NCBI RefSeq assembly: GCF_900455735.1
Contig: NZ_UAUI01000007.1
Location: 62,001-126,000, forward strand
DNA: 64,000 nt
Source: Rhodococcus wratislaviensis
Lineage (GTDB): Bacteria; Actinomycetota; Actinomycetes; Mycobacteriales; Mycobacteriaceae
Reading direction: 5' to 3'
Position numbers and translations under genes: made by a program. The first letter of the stretch is position 1, and each line of letters opens with the position of its first letter. Below, piece by piece: positions 25,676 through 34,398 of this stretch. The notes beneath the pieces were generated by a model that searched no databases, had not been told where the DNA came from, and worked only from the letters and a program-made list of their open reading frames with translations.

Positions 25676-25724
25676 AGTTGCACAGTGATGTGTAAGTTAT
25701 CTACTTACACACGAGTGTGCAAGT
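25676..25724. promoter_or_regulatory. Cluster of three overlapping TetR operator palindromes
   Basis: Three palindromes share half-sites. The central one is perfect: TGTGTAAGT (25689-25697), 5-base spacer, ACTTACACA (25703-25711). To the left AGTTGCACA pairs with TGTGTAAGT (7 of 9), and to the right ACTTACACAC pairs with GTGTGCAAGT (9 of 10). The cluster lies between the divergent MFS and TetR genes. It probably serves as a cooperative operator controlling both. Confidence 0.65.
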
Positions 25725-25767
25725 AAGATTGGCGTAGATCACACCAACCAGCGAGGGAGTTCCGCCT

Positions 25768-26433
25768 GTGTCGGTCCCGACGAAGTCGCCCGGAGATCCT
25801 GGGAAGACCCGCCGAAGTCACGCACGCGCCAACCGTGCGCGGATCCTCGACGCGGCAGTCACCGCCTTCATTGCGGACCCGGACGCGAGCATGGACGACG
25901 TCGCCCGCAGCGCCGGGGTCGTGCGCCGCACCGTCTACGCGCATTTCCCCAGCCGGGAAGCGCTCGTCGAGGGCATCGCGGACGAGGCCTCCGCCGCCCT
26001 GGTGGCCGCGATGGGAGACGAGGCGCAGCAACCGGAGCGCCCCGACCTCGCGGTCGCGGTGATGGCGCTGCGGACGTGGCCGATCGGCGACCGGTTCCGC
26101 ATGCTGTTGTCGTTCGCCCGCCGCGAACTCGGCGAGCAGCGCATCCACGACCTTCTCGGGGTGGTGCGCGACCGGGACGTGCGGGTCGTCGACCACGGGC
26201 AGCGGTCCGGGGTGTTCTCGTCGTACCTGTCGCCGACGGTGCTCGTGGCGCTCGCGGAATCGATGACGATGACCCTGCTGGACCAGGCGAATTCCGGCGA
26301 AGTGCAGGATTCGGGGGAGTCGTTCGCGGTCGCGTACCTCGCGGTGCTCGGGCTGACACCGGCCGACGGGGCCCGCGTCGTGGACGAGGCGCGGCACTGG
26401 TTGCGCGAGCATCCGGATGTCCCGAAGTCGTGA
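25768..26433 (+). CDS. TetR-family repressor of the divergent MFS gene
   Basis: A 221-residue TetR regulator. The N-terminal HTH (about 20-65) reads NRARILDAAVTAFIADPDASMDDVARSAGVVRRTVYAHFPSREALVEGI. The ligand domain is helical and variable. The GTG start has GAGGGAG about 8 bases upstream. It is divergent from the exporter gene with the palindrome cluster between them, a standard self-regulated efflux switch. The inducer is unknown. Confidence 0.85.
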   Translation: MSVPTKSPGDPGKTRRSHARANRARILDAAVTAFIADPDASMDDVARSAGVVRRTVYAHFPSREALVEGIADEASAALVAAMGDEAQQPERPDLAVAVMALRTWPIGDRFRMLLSFARRELGEQRIHDLLGVVRDRDVRVVDHGQRSGVFSSYLSPTVLVALAESMTMTLLDQANSGEVQDSGESFAVAYLAVLGLTPADGARVVDEARHWLREHPDVPKS

Positions 26434-26541
26434 CGGCGTCGCGTAATCGGGTGGGCGCTGTGACCTGCGAGCGATAGACTTCCCTCATCACGACGACCGT
26501 CGTGACCGACCAGGAACCGGGAAGAAGGCCATATTCCTCAC

Positions 26542-27615
26542 GTGAGCGAACAAGACCAGAACGGCGAGACGTTCGGCGCCACGCGTCCGGCGGAACGCAC
26601 CGTGCGTTCGAGTATCGATCTCCCACCCGAAACGGTCCCGCCTCTCCTCGGTTCCTCCGATGAGAATCTGCGCGCTCTCGAACGGGTCCTGGACGCAGAC
26701 ATCCATGTACGCGGCAACGCCGTCACGCTGACGGGACGGCCCGGCGACGTCGCCCTCGCCGAGCGGGTGATCGCGGAACTGGGCTCCATCGTCGGTCGCG
26801 GGCAACCACTGACCCCCGACGCGGTGCGTCGCACGGTCGGCATGCTCACGCAGGGGCTGAGCGAATCGCCCGCCGAGGTCCTGACCCTCGACATCCTGTC
26901 GCGGCGCGGCAAGACGATCCGGCCGAAGACGCTGAACCAGAAGCGGTACGTCGACGCGATCGACGCCAACACCATCGTGTTCGGCATCGGGCCCGCCGGT
27001 ACCGGCAAGACCTACCTCGCCATGGCGAAGGCGGTGCAGGCCCTGCAGACCAAGCAGGTGTCGCGGATCATCCTCACCCGGCCCGCGGTCGAGGCGGGGG
27101 AGCGGCTCGGATTTCTGCCCGGCACGCTGCACGAGAAGATCGATCCGTACCTGCGCCCGCTGCACGACGCACTCCACGACATGATGGACCCCGAGGCCAT
27201 CCCGAAGTTGATGCAGTCGGGTGTCATCGAGGTGGCGCCACTGGCATACATGCGTGGCCGCACGCTCAACGACGCGTTCATCATCCTCGACGAGGCGCAG
27301 AACACCACCGCCGAGCAGATGAAGATGTTCCTCACCCGGCTGGGCTTCGGCTCCAAGGTCGTCGTCACCGGCGACGTCACGCAGGTGGACCTGCCGGGCG
27401 GTGCCCGGTCCGGACTCCGCGCGGCCACCGAGATCCTCGGTGACATCGACGACATCTACTTCGCCGAACTCAACAGCAGCGACGTGGTCCGGCACCGGCT
27501 GGTGTCCGACATCGTCGACGCGTACGAGCGATTCGAGGCGGACCGGGACGGCAAGGTCGAGCTCGGGAACCGCGCACAGCGTAGAGCGGCGCACTCGCGT
27601 TCTCCACGACGGTAG
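26542..27615 (+). CDS. phoH: PhoH-family ATPase
   Basis: A 357-residue PhoH protein. The N-terminal part (about 25-110) resembles a KH-like RNA-binding segment. The ATPase domain has Walker A GPAGTGKTYLA, Walker B AFIILDEAQN and sensor-like VVVTGDVTQVDLPGG. PhoH proteins are linked to RNA metabolism and rRNA maturation. It starts a conserved series phoH-ybeY-corC-like-CDA-like-era; ybeY follows after 36 bases. The GTG start sits in poorly defined leader DNA. Confidence 0.9.
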   Translation: MSEQDQNGETFGATRPAERTVRSSIDLPPETVPPLLGSSDENLRALERVLDADIHVRGNAVTLTGRPGDVALAERVIAELGSIVGRGQPLTPDAVRRTVGMLTQGLSESPAEVLTLDILSRRGKTIRPKTLNQKRYVDAIDANTIVFGIGPAGTGKTYLAMAKAVQALQTKQVSRIILTRPAVEAGERLGFLPGTLHEKIDPYLRPLHDALHDMMDPEAIPKLMQSGVIEVAPLAYMRGRTLNDAFIILDEAQNTTAEQMKMFLTRLGFGSKVVVTGDVTQVDLPGGARSGLRAATEILGDIDDIYFAELNSSDVVRHRLVSDIVDAYERFEADRDGKVELGNRAQRRAAHSRSPRR

Positions 27616-27651
27616 GGTGAGTGTCGCCGGAACCAGGAGGAAGCGACACAC

Positions 27652-28194
27652 ATGAGCATCGAAGTCTCGAACGAATCGGGCATGGACGTCTCCGAAGAGG
27701 AGCTGATCAGCGTCGCCCGTTTCGTGATCGCGAGGATGGACGTGCACCCCGCGGCCGAGTTGTCGATGGTCCTCGTGGACTCGGCGACCATGGCCGACCT
27801 CCACATGCGGTGGATGGACCTGCCCGGTCCCACCGACGTGATGTCGTTCCCGATGGACGAGCTCGAGCCCGGCGGTCGCCCGGACTCGCCCGAGCCCGGA
27901 CCGTCGATGCTCGGTGACATCGTGCTGTGCCCGTCCTTCGCCGCGGACCAGGCCGAGAAGGCCGGTCATCCGCTCGCACACGAACTCGCTCTGCTCACCG
28001 TGCACGGTGTGCTCCACCTCCTCGGCTACGACCACGCCGAACCGGAGGAGGAGAAGGAGATGTTCGGACTGCAGAACCAGTTGCTCGAGGATTGGTACGA
28101 GGATCTGCGCAGGGCCGAACGCGACGCCGCACTCGCTGCCCGGGATCAGAAGCTGCTCGGCAAGGCCGGCTTCTTCGACTCACCGGATCAGTAA
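27652..28194 (+). CDS. ybeY: Endoribonuclease YbeY (rRNA maturation factor)
   Basis: A 180-residue zinc-dependent RNase for 16S rRNA 3' processing and ribosome quality control. The metal motif is [11 protein letters not shown] (H-x3-H-x5-H), and the preceding [13 protein letters not shown] and LGDIVLC segments are family hallmarks. A C-terminal acidic/basic helix extends beyond the core. GGAGG-like AGGAGG lies about 9 bases before the ATG. It is placed between phoH and the CBS-domain gene. Confidence 0.93.
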   Translation: MSIEVSNESGMDVSEEELISVARFVIARMDVHPAAELSMVLVDSATMADLHMRWMDLPGPTDVMSFPMDELEPGGRPDSPEPGPSMLGDIVLCPSFAADQAEKAGHPLAHELALLTVHGVLHLLGYDHAEPEEEKEMFGLQNQLLEDWYEDLRRAERDAALAARDQKLLGKAGFFDSPDQ

Positions 28195-28215
28195 CCGCCA
28201 CGTGAAGGGTCTTCT

Positions 28216-29532
28216 GTGAGTAGCGCCATCGCGCTGATCGTCCTCGCGATCGTCCTCGTCCCGCTCGGTGGTGTCTTCGCCGCCGTCGATTCCGCACTCA
28301 ACACGATCTCGTCCGCGCGCATCGAGGAGATGGCGAAGGAGGATCGTCCCGGCGCCACCCGTGTGCTCCGCATCCTGTCGGATCGTCCCCGCTACGTGAA
28401 TCTCATGGTGCTGCTGCGCATCCTGTGCGAGATCACGGCGACGGTGGTGCTCGTCGGTGGCCTGTCCGATCTCCTCGAGCCCGTGTGGGCGCTCACGTTC
28501 ACCGCGATCATCATGGTGCTCGTCGACTACGTGGTGATCGGGGTCGGCCCCCGGACGCTCGGTCGCCAGCACGCCTATTCGATCGCGTTGATCACGTCGT
28601 TTCCCCTGCAGGTCATCGGAACCCTGCTCGGCCCGATCAGTCGCCTCCTGATCCTGATCGGTAACGCCATCACCCCGGGTAAGGGATTTCGCAACGGCCC
28701 CTTCGCCTCCGAGATCGAACTGCGTGAACTCGTCGACATGGCGCAGGAACGCGGCGTGGTGGCCGACGAGGAACGCCGGATGATCCAGTCGGTGTTCGAA
28801 CTCGGTGACACGTCCGCCCGCGAGGTGATGGTGCCGCGCACCGAGATGGTGTGGATCGAGAACGACAAGAGTGCCGGGCAGGCGACGTCGCTGGCTGTCC
28901 GCAGCGGACATTCGCGGATCCCCGTGATCGGGGAGAACGTCGACGACGTGCTCGGGGTGGTGTACCTCAAGGATCTCGTGCAGGAGACCTACCACTCGCG
29001 CGACGGCGGACGCAGCGTCCGCGTCGGCGACGTGATGCGGCCCGCCGTGTTCGTGCCCGATTCCAAGCCTCTCGACAGCCTGCTCGCCGAGATGCAGCGC
29101 GACCGCAACCACATGGCCGTCCTGGTGGACGAATACGGCGGAATCGCCGGCCTCGTCACCATCGAGGACGTCATAGAGGAGATCGTCGGAGAGATCGCCG
29201 ACGAATACGACCAGGACGAGACACCGCCCGTCGAGGATCTCGGCGACGGAATGTACCGGGTCTCCGCGCGACTGCCGATCGAGGATCTCGGCGAACTGTT
29301 CGGCATCGAGGTGGAGAACGACGAGGTCGAAACGGTCGGCGGGCTCATCGGTTACGAACTCGGCAGGGTCCCGCTCCCGGGATCGGAGGTCGTCTCGCAC
29401 GGTCTCGTCCTCCGCGGCGAGGGCTCACCCGACGTGCGCGGGCGGGTGCGCATCAGCACGGTCTTCGTGCAACGCGCCCCGATCGACGAGGACGAGGACG
29501 GCGACGGCGACCGGGAGGATCACGATGACTGA
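28216..29532 (+). CDS. CNNM/CorC-type membrane protein with CBS pair
   Basis: A 438-residue protein of the hemolysin/CorC (CNNM transporter) family. An N-terminal DUF21 region (about 1-185) has roughly four hydrophobic segments. Two CBS domains (about 200-325) follow, with [34 protein letters not shown] and [29 protein letters not shown] transporter-associated C-terminal domain precedes an acidic tail of Asp/Glu/Gly. Relatives handle magnesium or cobalt flux. GTG start. Its 3' end overlaps the next gene by 8 bases. Confidence 0.87.
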   Translation: MSSAIALIVLAIVLVPLGGVFAAVDSALNTISSARIEEMAKEDRPGATRVLRILSDRPRYVNLMVLLRILCEITATVVLVGGLSDLLEPVWALTFTAIIMVLVDYVVIGVGPRTLGRQHAYSIALITSFPLQVIGTLLGPISRLLILIGNAITPGKGFRNGPFASEIELRELVDMAQERGVVADEERRMIQSVFELGDTSAREVMVPRTEMVWIENDKSAGQATSLAVRSGHSRIPVIGENVDDVLGVVYLKDLVQETYHSRDGGRSVRVGDVMRPAVFVPDSKPLDSLLAEMQRDRNHMAVLVDEYGGIAGLVTIEDVIEEIVGEIADEYDQDETPPVEDLGDGMYRVSARLPIEDLGELFGIEVENDEVETVGGLIGYELGRVPLPGSEVVSHGLVLRGEGSPDVRGRVRISTVFVQRAPIDEDEDGDGDREDHDD

Positions 29533-29857
29533 AGTGGGCGAGGAAGACGCCAAGCTGGTCGTGCTCGCGCGAGGAGCGTTCGGCCGCACCGGAAGTGGCC
29601 AGGGCGCCGCCGTCCGCGATCTCGACGGCCGCACCTACTCGGCGGGCGCGGTCGCGCTGACGGCGCTGTCGCTGACCGCGCTGCAGGCGGCCGTCGCGGC
29701 GGCGGTGTCGAGTGGCGCCGAGGGTTTCGAGGCCGCAGTCGTGATCGGCGGCAATCCGGACGACCCGGGCATCGCCGCCCTACACGAAGTCAGTGCGCAG
29801 GCGGCCGTCGTCTTCGCGCGAACCGATGGATCCGTGATCGAGGAGCAACATGAGTAA
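29525..29857 (+). CDS. Degenerate cytidine deaminase-like protein
   Basis: A 110-residue protein whose length, helix pattern and place before era match an actinobacterial cytidine-deaminase-fold protein. The zinc-binding HAE/CAE and PCxxC motifs of active deaminases are missing; the corresponding region reads [55 protein letters not shown] fits the second half of the fold. It is probably catalytically dead and may have a structural or regulatory role next to Era. It overlaps both neighbours (8 bases with each), so translation is coupled. Family assignment is moderate. Confidence 0.65.
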   Translation: MTEVGEEDAKLVVLARGAFGRTGSGQGAAVRDLDGRTYSAGAVALTALSLTALQAAVAAAVSSGAEGFEAAVVIGGNPDDPGIAALHEVSAQAAVVFARTDGSVIEEQHE

Positions 29858-30767
29858 AACCGAATTCCGTTCCGGATTCGTCTGTTTCGTCGGACGGCCC
29901 AACACGGGCAAGTCCACGCTGACCAATGCCCTGGTGGGCAGCAAGATCGCGATCACGTCCTCGCGTCCGCAGACCACCCGCCACACCATCCGCGGAATCG
30001 TGCACCGCGACCACGCGCAGCTGATCCTCGTCGACACCCCGGGTCTGCACCGCCCCCGGACGCTCCTCGGCCAGCGCCTCAACGACCTCGTGCGCGACAC
30101 CTACTCCGAGGTCGACGTGATCTGCCTGTGCATCCCGGCGGACGAGAAGATCGGCCCCGGCGACCGGTGGATCGTGCAGCAGGTCCGCCAGATCGCGCCG
30201 AAGACCACGCTCGTCGGCATCGTCACGAAGATCGACAAGGTCAGCAAGGACATGGTCGGGCAGCAGTTGCTGGCCGTGTCCAAGCTCCTCGGCCCGGAGA
30301 CGGATGTCGTGCCGGTGTCCGCCGCCTCCGGTGAGCAGGTGGAGGTGCTCGTCGACGTCCTCGCGTCGAAGATGGAGGAGGGCCCGGCGTTCTACCCGGA
30401 CGGCGAGCTCACCGACGAACCTGAAGAGACCTTGATGGCGGAACTCATTCGCGAAGCCGCACTCGAGGGGCTCGGCGACGAACTGCCGCACTCCCTGGCC
30501 GTGGTCATCGAGGAGATCATCCCCCGCGAGGGACGCACCGAGAAGCAGGGTGAACTGCTCGACGTCCACGCCCTGCTCTACGTCGAACGCCCCTCCCAGA
30601 AGGGCATAGTGATCGGCAAGGGCGGCGCCCGCCTCCGTGAGGTGGGGACCAAGGCCCGGCTGCAGATCGAGAAGTTGCTCGGCACCAAGATCTTCCTCGA
30701 ACTGCACGTCAAGGTGGCCAAGGACTGGCAGCGCGACCCGAAGCAGCTGGGCCGCCTGGGGTTCTAG
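29850..30767 (+). CDS. era: GTPase Era
   Basis: A 305-residue ribosome-assembly GTPase. G1 is GRPNTGKST, G2 lies in TTRHTIRGI, G3 is DTPGL, and G4 is TKID. The C-terminal KH domain (about 225-300) has GIVIGKGGARLREVGTKARLQIEKLL and binds the 3' end of 16S rRNA. It is the last gene of the phoH-ybeY series, overlaps the preceding gene, and is followed 13 bases after its stop by a strong palindromic terminator. Confidence 0.95.
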   Translation: MSKTEFRSGFVCFVGRPNTGKSTLTNALVGSKIAITSSRPQTTRHTIRGIVHRDHAQLILVDTPGLHRPRTLLGQRLNDLVRDTYSEVDVICLCIPADEKIGPGDRWIVQQVRQIAPKTTLVGIVTKIDKVSKDMVGQQLLAVSKLLGPETDVVPVSAASGEQVEVLVDVLASKMEEGPAFYPDGELTDEPEETLMAELIREAALEGLGDELPHSLAVVIEEIIPREGRTEKQGELLDVHALLYVERPSQKGIVIGKGGARLREVGTKARLQIEKLLGTKIFLELHVKVAKDWQRDPKQLGRLGF

Positions 30768-30779
30768 GCGGCTGCGCCG

Positions 30780-30825
30780 CCCGTGCGTGGTTGACGAGTC
30801 CTGAGACTCGTCAACCACGCACGGG
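30780..30825. terminator. Bidirectional terminator between era and tetR
   Basis: Perfect 21-bp arms (left 30780-30800, right 30805-30825; core TGCGTGGTTGACGAGTC) around a 4-base loop CTGA. It lies between convergent genes, and the right arm contains the stop codon of the minus-strand tetR. No U-tract is visible, as is common in high-GC actinobacteria. The perfect long palindrome may also be a dispersed repeat. Confidence 0.75.
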
Positions 30826-31383
30826 GCCGGCGGCCCTGAGGAGAAGGAGCACCGACGTCGCGAAGTCGTGATCGCCGTCGCTTCCGGTCGCGAGCCTCCT
30901 GAGCTGCAGGCCGGCGATGGTCGCGACGATGGTCGGGGCGACGGCCGCCGCGTCCGGGACACCGAGGGCGGTGAGGATCGTCACCGTCAAATCGTCGTAC
31001 GCGGCGAAACATTCGGCGGCGGCCTGACGCAGCTCGTGGTCGCGTCCCGCCTGGATGTACAGCTCGAACGGGGCGATCCGCTCGGCGGAGAACGCCAGAT
31101 CCTTCGCGACCTTCCCGGTGAGCGCCGCGGCGTCCTCGAGGCTCAGCCCCTTGTCCCGGTACCCCTCCGCCAGCTCCGACAGGCGCTGCGTCTCCTCCGC
31201 CACGAACCCGGACAGCGCGGCGCGCAACAGGTCCGTCTGCGTGGGGAAGTGGTACGTGATGGAGCCGAGCGACACGCCGGCCTGCGCGGCGATCCGCCGA
31301 TTGGTCACGCCGGGAATGCCTTCCGTGCCGACGATGTGCAGCGCCGCCGCGAGGATGCGGTCACGAACGTCCGTCGAAGCCAT
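30811..31383 (-). CDS. TetR-family regulator downstream of amidase
   Basis: A 190-residue TetR protein. The HTH (about 6-52) reads RDRILAAALHIVGTEGIPGVTNRRIAAQAGVSLGSITYHFPTQTDLLRAAL. The helical C-terminus includes the TetR_C segment with LYIQAGRDHELRQAA. It lies 3 bases after the amidase stop in the same direction, so the two are co-transcribed. A 20-base perfect palindrome before the amidase is the likely self-operator. Its last codons lie in the shared terminator. Confidence 0.83.
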   Translation of the reverse strand: MASTDVRDRILAAALHIVGTEGIPGVTNRRIAAQAGVSLGSITYHFPTQTDLLRAALSGFVAEETQRLSELAEGYRDKGLSLEDAAALTGKVAKDLAFSAERIAPFELYIQAGRDHELRQAAAECFAAYDDLTVTILTALGVPDAAAVAPTIVATIAGLQLRRLATGSDGDHDFATSVLLLLRAAGPVRG

Positions 31384-31386
31384 CGG

Positions 31387-32832
31387 TCACCACCATTTCT
31401 CGGGACGTTCCCGATCCCACCGCAGCACCGACTCGAGCTGGGCCGCGACCGACACCAGCAGTGGCTCGGCACCGTCGTGTCCCATCAGCTGGGCTCCGGT
31501 CGGCAGGTTACCGGACGTGAACCCGGCCGGCACGTTCACGCTGGGCCAGCCCAGCACGTTCCACGGCCACGCGTACGGGCAGACCGCGGTGATCACCTTG
31601 TCGGTGGCCCACGAGCTGATGCCGTCGATCCCGTCGACCCTCGGTGGGGGAGTCGCGGTGGTCGGGGCGAGGACGAGGTCGTACTTGTCGAAGATCGCGC
31701 CGACCCGTCGCTGCATCCTCGGCTCGGCGGCGCGGGCGGCACGTAGCGGTGTCCCGCGCAACAGTCGGCCGGTCCGGGCGTTGCCCTTCGTGCGGGGGTC
31801 GACGAGTGACGGGTCCGGGACCTTCCGCATCCAGTCGTCGATACCGACCATCGACCGTGGGAGGAAGCCGAGCCCGAACATGATTCCGTAGTCGGGGTCG
31901 TCCACCACGACGCGATGCCCGAGCTTGCGCAGCGCCTCGGCGATCCGTGCGACGCCCCGGCGGACCTCGGGATGCAGCGTCGTGGGGGTCGCGGTGAACG
32001 GGATGCGCAGGGACAGTGCGATGCGCAGCGGTCCGGGGTCGCGGCCGACGGCGTCGCTGACGGTGACCGGTGCGGGTGTGTGCAGGTCGCCCTCGTGCGG
32101 TCCGGATGCGACGTCGAGGAGCAGGGCCGCGTCGGCGACCGTGCGGGCCAGCGGGCCGTTGACGGTGAGGCCGTAGAACGCCTCGGCTGCAGGCCAGGTG
32201 GAGATTCGGCCGCGTTGAGGCTTGATCCCGACGAGGTTGGTCCAGGCGGCGGGGATGCGGATGGACCCGGCGCCGTCCGAACCGATCGCCGCGGACACCA
32301 CACCGGCGGACACGGCCGCCGCGGCGCCGCCGGACGACCCTCCGGGGGTGTGGTCACCGTTCCAGGGATTGCGGGTGTACCCGAACGCGGGCCCGCCGGT
32401 GAGCGGCCACTGTCCCAGCTCGGGGCTGTTGGTCTTGCCCACGACGACGGCGCCGGCGGCGCGCAGCCGGCGCACCAGCTCGGAGTCGCGCACCGCGGGC
32501 GGGAAGTCGCCCGGGCACCCGAATGCGGTCGGCTCGCCGGCCACGTCGACGTCGTCTTTCACGGCGATCGGGACCCCGAGCAGCGGCAGGCGCTCACCGG
32601 CGGCGATCCGGCGGTCTGCCTCGGCGGCTTCGGCCAGTGCCTTTGTCCGGCGGATCACCTTGAACGCGTTGAGCGTCGGCTGGCTCGCGTCGATGCGGTC
32701 GAGGGCGGCGCGGGTGGCCGCGACCGAGGTGGTGGCGCCGGAGGCCAGCGCCTGCGCCTGCTCGACGAGTCCCGGGGACCGATCCCCGTCGTTGTCGCGC
32801 TGCCGTCGATCGTCCAACTGTCCCGCGCTCAT
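31387..32832 (-). CDS. Amidase-signature family hydrolase
   Basis: A 481-residue amidase of the Ser-cisSer-Lys class. The catalytic lysine is in PIAVKDDVDV, the Gly/Ser-rich signature is TPGGSSGGAAAAVSAG, and the nucleophile is in GSDGAGSIRIPAAW. From memory a related amidase lies next to era in mycobacteria, so this is probably a core gene. GGGGAGGGG lies about 6 bases before the ATG. It is first in amidase-tetR. Substrates of this class range from amides to Glu-tRNA(Gln); here a free amide is likely because no gatB or gatC is near. Confidence 0.85.
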   Translation of the reverse strand: MSAGQLDDRRQRDNDGDRSPGLVEQAQALASGATTSVAATRAALDRIDASQPTLNAFKVIRRTKALAEAAEADRRIAAGERLPLLGVPIAVKDDVDVAGEPTAFGCPGDFPPAVRDSELVRRLRAAGAVVVGKTNSPELGQWPLTGGPAFGYTRNPWNGDHTPGGSSGGAAAAVSAGVVSAAIGSDGAGSIRIPAAWTNLVGIKPQRGRISTWPAAEAFYGLTVNGPLARTVADAALLLDVASGPHEGDLHTPAPVTVSDAVGRDPGPLRIALSLRIPFTATPTTLHPEVRRGVARIAEALRKLGHRVVVDDPDYGIMFGLGFLPRSMVGIDDWMRKVPDPSLVDPRTKGNARTGRLLRGTPLRAARAAEPRMQRRVGAIFDKYDLVLAPTTATPPPRVDGIDGISSWATDKVITAVCPYAWPWNVLGWPSVNVPAGFTSGNLPTGAQLMGHDGAEPLLVSVAAQLESVLRWDRERPEKWW

Positions 32833-32849
32833 GTTGCCCCTCCCCGGTG

Positions 32850-32869
32850 CTGTTCGTTCGAACGAACAG
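32850..32869. promoter_or_regulatory. Palindromic operator upstream of amidase-tetR
   Basis: A perfect 20-base palindrome, CTGTTCGTTC followed by GAACGAACAG, without spacer, 17 bases before the amidase ATG. Position and symmetry fit autoregulation by the TetR encoded downstream. Confidence 0.6.
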
Positions 32870-32871
32870 TA

Positions 32872-34320
32872 TCAGCCGAGATGTCGCCGGACCACCCTCC
32901 CGATCGCCTCGGCCGCCCCGCGAGCCTGCGACTCGGGGAGCCGGGCGTACCCGCAGACCAGCCCCCTCGGTCCGCCCGGCGTGGTGCGGTAATCGGCGAG
33001 GCTCGGAACCGTCACACCGTGGTCCCGCAGCTCGGCGGACACGGCGACGTCGTCGACGGAACCGGGCAGCGTCAGGACCACGTGGAGACCGGCCTCGATG
33101 CCGGCCAGCCCGACACCGTCCGTGTCGACCGCGGACAGTTGCTGCTGCAGTGCGGCGACGAAGGCCGCCCGGCGGGCCGAGTAGGTGCGGGAGGCGCGGG
33201 CGAGGTGCCGGGACAGCGCACCAGAGTCGATGAAATGCGCCAGCGCGAGGGCGGTGATCGCGCAACACGCCTCACCGCTCGCGTCGAGGGCCCGGACGAG
33301 TCCCGGCCGGAGCGCCGGAGGCGCGATCACCCACGCCACCCGAATCGAGGGAGTGAGGATCTTCGACGCGGTACCCACGTACGCCACGCATTCCGGCCCG
33401 CGGTCGATGCTGCGCAGGGCGGGCAGCGCCGACACGTCGTAGCGGAACTCGCCGTCGTAGTCGTCCTCGATGATCACCGTCCCGGCGGCCGCGGCGTCGG
33501 CCACGAGCCCGGCCCTGCGGCCCACCGGCATCCGGGCTCCCATCGGATACTGATGGGCGGGCGTGCAGTAGGCCGCGGCGTCGGTCGCACGCAGCAGCGC
33601 GGGGTCGAGGCCGTCGCCGTCCACGGTCACGCAGCGGGTGCGCACGCCCGAACCGTCGAGGACGGTTCGGGCCCGGCTGTAGCCGGGTTCCTCGAACACC
33701 ACGTCCCGGCCGCCGAGTCCTGCTGCTGCGACGAGGGTGCGGAGCGCGGCGCCCACTCCGGGGACGATCACCAGTTCGTCGGGGCGCGCCGCGATCCCCC
33801 GGGTGCGGCGGAGATGCTCCGCGAGGGACCGTCGCAACTCCGGGTGCGCGTCGGGACCCGGGACGTCCGACGTCACGGCAGCGGCGGCGGCCGACCGCCA
33901 CGCCCGGCGCCAGTCCACGGTGGAGATCAGGGCGGGATCGGGATGACCCGGAGTGAGATCCCACACCGCCGCGGGCTTCTCGGGGGCGGCGGAGGAGGCC
34001 CGCTCCGAGGATCGGGTGGTCGTGTGCGAGGCGACGTGTGCTCGGGCCGCCACGTCGGCGCCCGGTGCGATCCGCGTGCCGGACCCGGCGCGGGCGTTCG
34101 CGTATCCGGACGAGCAGAGTTCGTCGTAGGCGTCGACCACCGACGCCCGCGCGACCGTCAGGTGTTCGGCCAGCGCCCGCGTGGAGGGCAGTGGGTCGCC
34201 GGGCCGGAGGCGCCCCACGCGGATCTCGTCGAGGATCGACTCCGCGATGCGGTGCCGAAGTGGCGCGTCGGTCTCGGGGAGCCGCAACGTCAGGTGTAGT
34301 TCGGGGCTGATCCGGGGCAT
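32872..34320 (-). CDS. MocR-type (GntR-HTH/aminotransferase fusion) regulator
   Basis: A 482-residue MocR/PdxR-like regulator. An N-terminal GntR winged helix (about 15-85: RHRIAESILDEIRVGRLRPGDPLPSTRALAEHLTVARASVVDAYDEL) is joined by a Ser/Ala-rich linker to a fold-type I aminotransferase domain. That domain has the aspartate region IIEDDYDGEFRYD and the PLP lysine in YVGTASKILTPSIRVAW. Such proteins bind PLP or its adducts and activate nearby genes. It is divergent from a PNPOx-like gene across 78 bases with an inverted repeat, as expected if it senses vitamin B6 status. ATG 34320 is the first codon of the HTH domain; a longer frame upstream is antisense to the neighbour. Confidence 0.85.
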   Translation of the reverse strand: MPRISPELHLTLRLPETDAPLRHRIAESILDEIRVGRLRPGDPLPSTRALAEHLTVARASVVDAYDELCSSGYANARAGSGTRIAPGADVAARAHVASHTTTRSSERASSAAPEKPAAVWDLTPGHPDPALISTVDWRRAWRSAAAAAVTSDVPGPDAHPELRRSLAEHLRRTRGIAARPDELVIVPGVGAALRTLVAAAGLGGRDVVFEEPGYSRARTVLDGSGVRTRCVTVDGDGLDPALLRATDAAAYCTPAHQYPMGARMPVGRRAGLVADAAAAGTVIIEDDYDGEFRYDVSALPALRSIDRGPECVAYVGTASKILTPSIRVAWVIAPPALRPGLVRALDASGEACCAITALALAHFIDSGALSRHLARASRTYSARRAAFVAALQQQLSAVDTDGVGLAGIEAGLHVVLTLPGSVDDVAVSAELRDHGVTVPSLADYRTTPGGPRGLVCGYARLPESQARGAAEAIGRVVRRHLG

Positions 34321-34355
34321 GGCCCCGACAATACTGGTCTGCCGATAATGGTGAT

Positions 34356-34379
34356 TGTGGATCTGGAAGCTGATCCACA
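34356..34379. promoter_or_regulatory. Inverted repeat between MocR gene and PNPOx-like gene
   Basis: Arms TGTGGATC (34356-34363) and GATCCACA (34372-34379) with an 8-base spacer. A -10-like GATAAT lies just upstream at 34344-34349. This is a probable binding site of the divergent MocR regulator. Confidence 0.55.
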
Positions 34380-34398
34380 TGGGGGTGAGGATGGTGTC

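Noticed and set aside
31915..34299. 794-codon plus-strand frame over the amidase and MocR genes
   Set aside because: Translation is low-complexity Gly/Arg-rich and spans two well-supported genes and their promoter.
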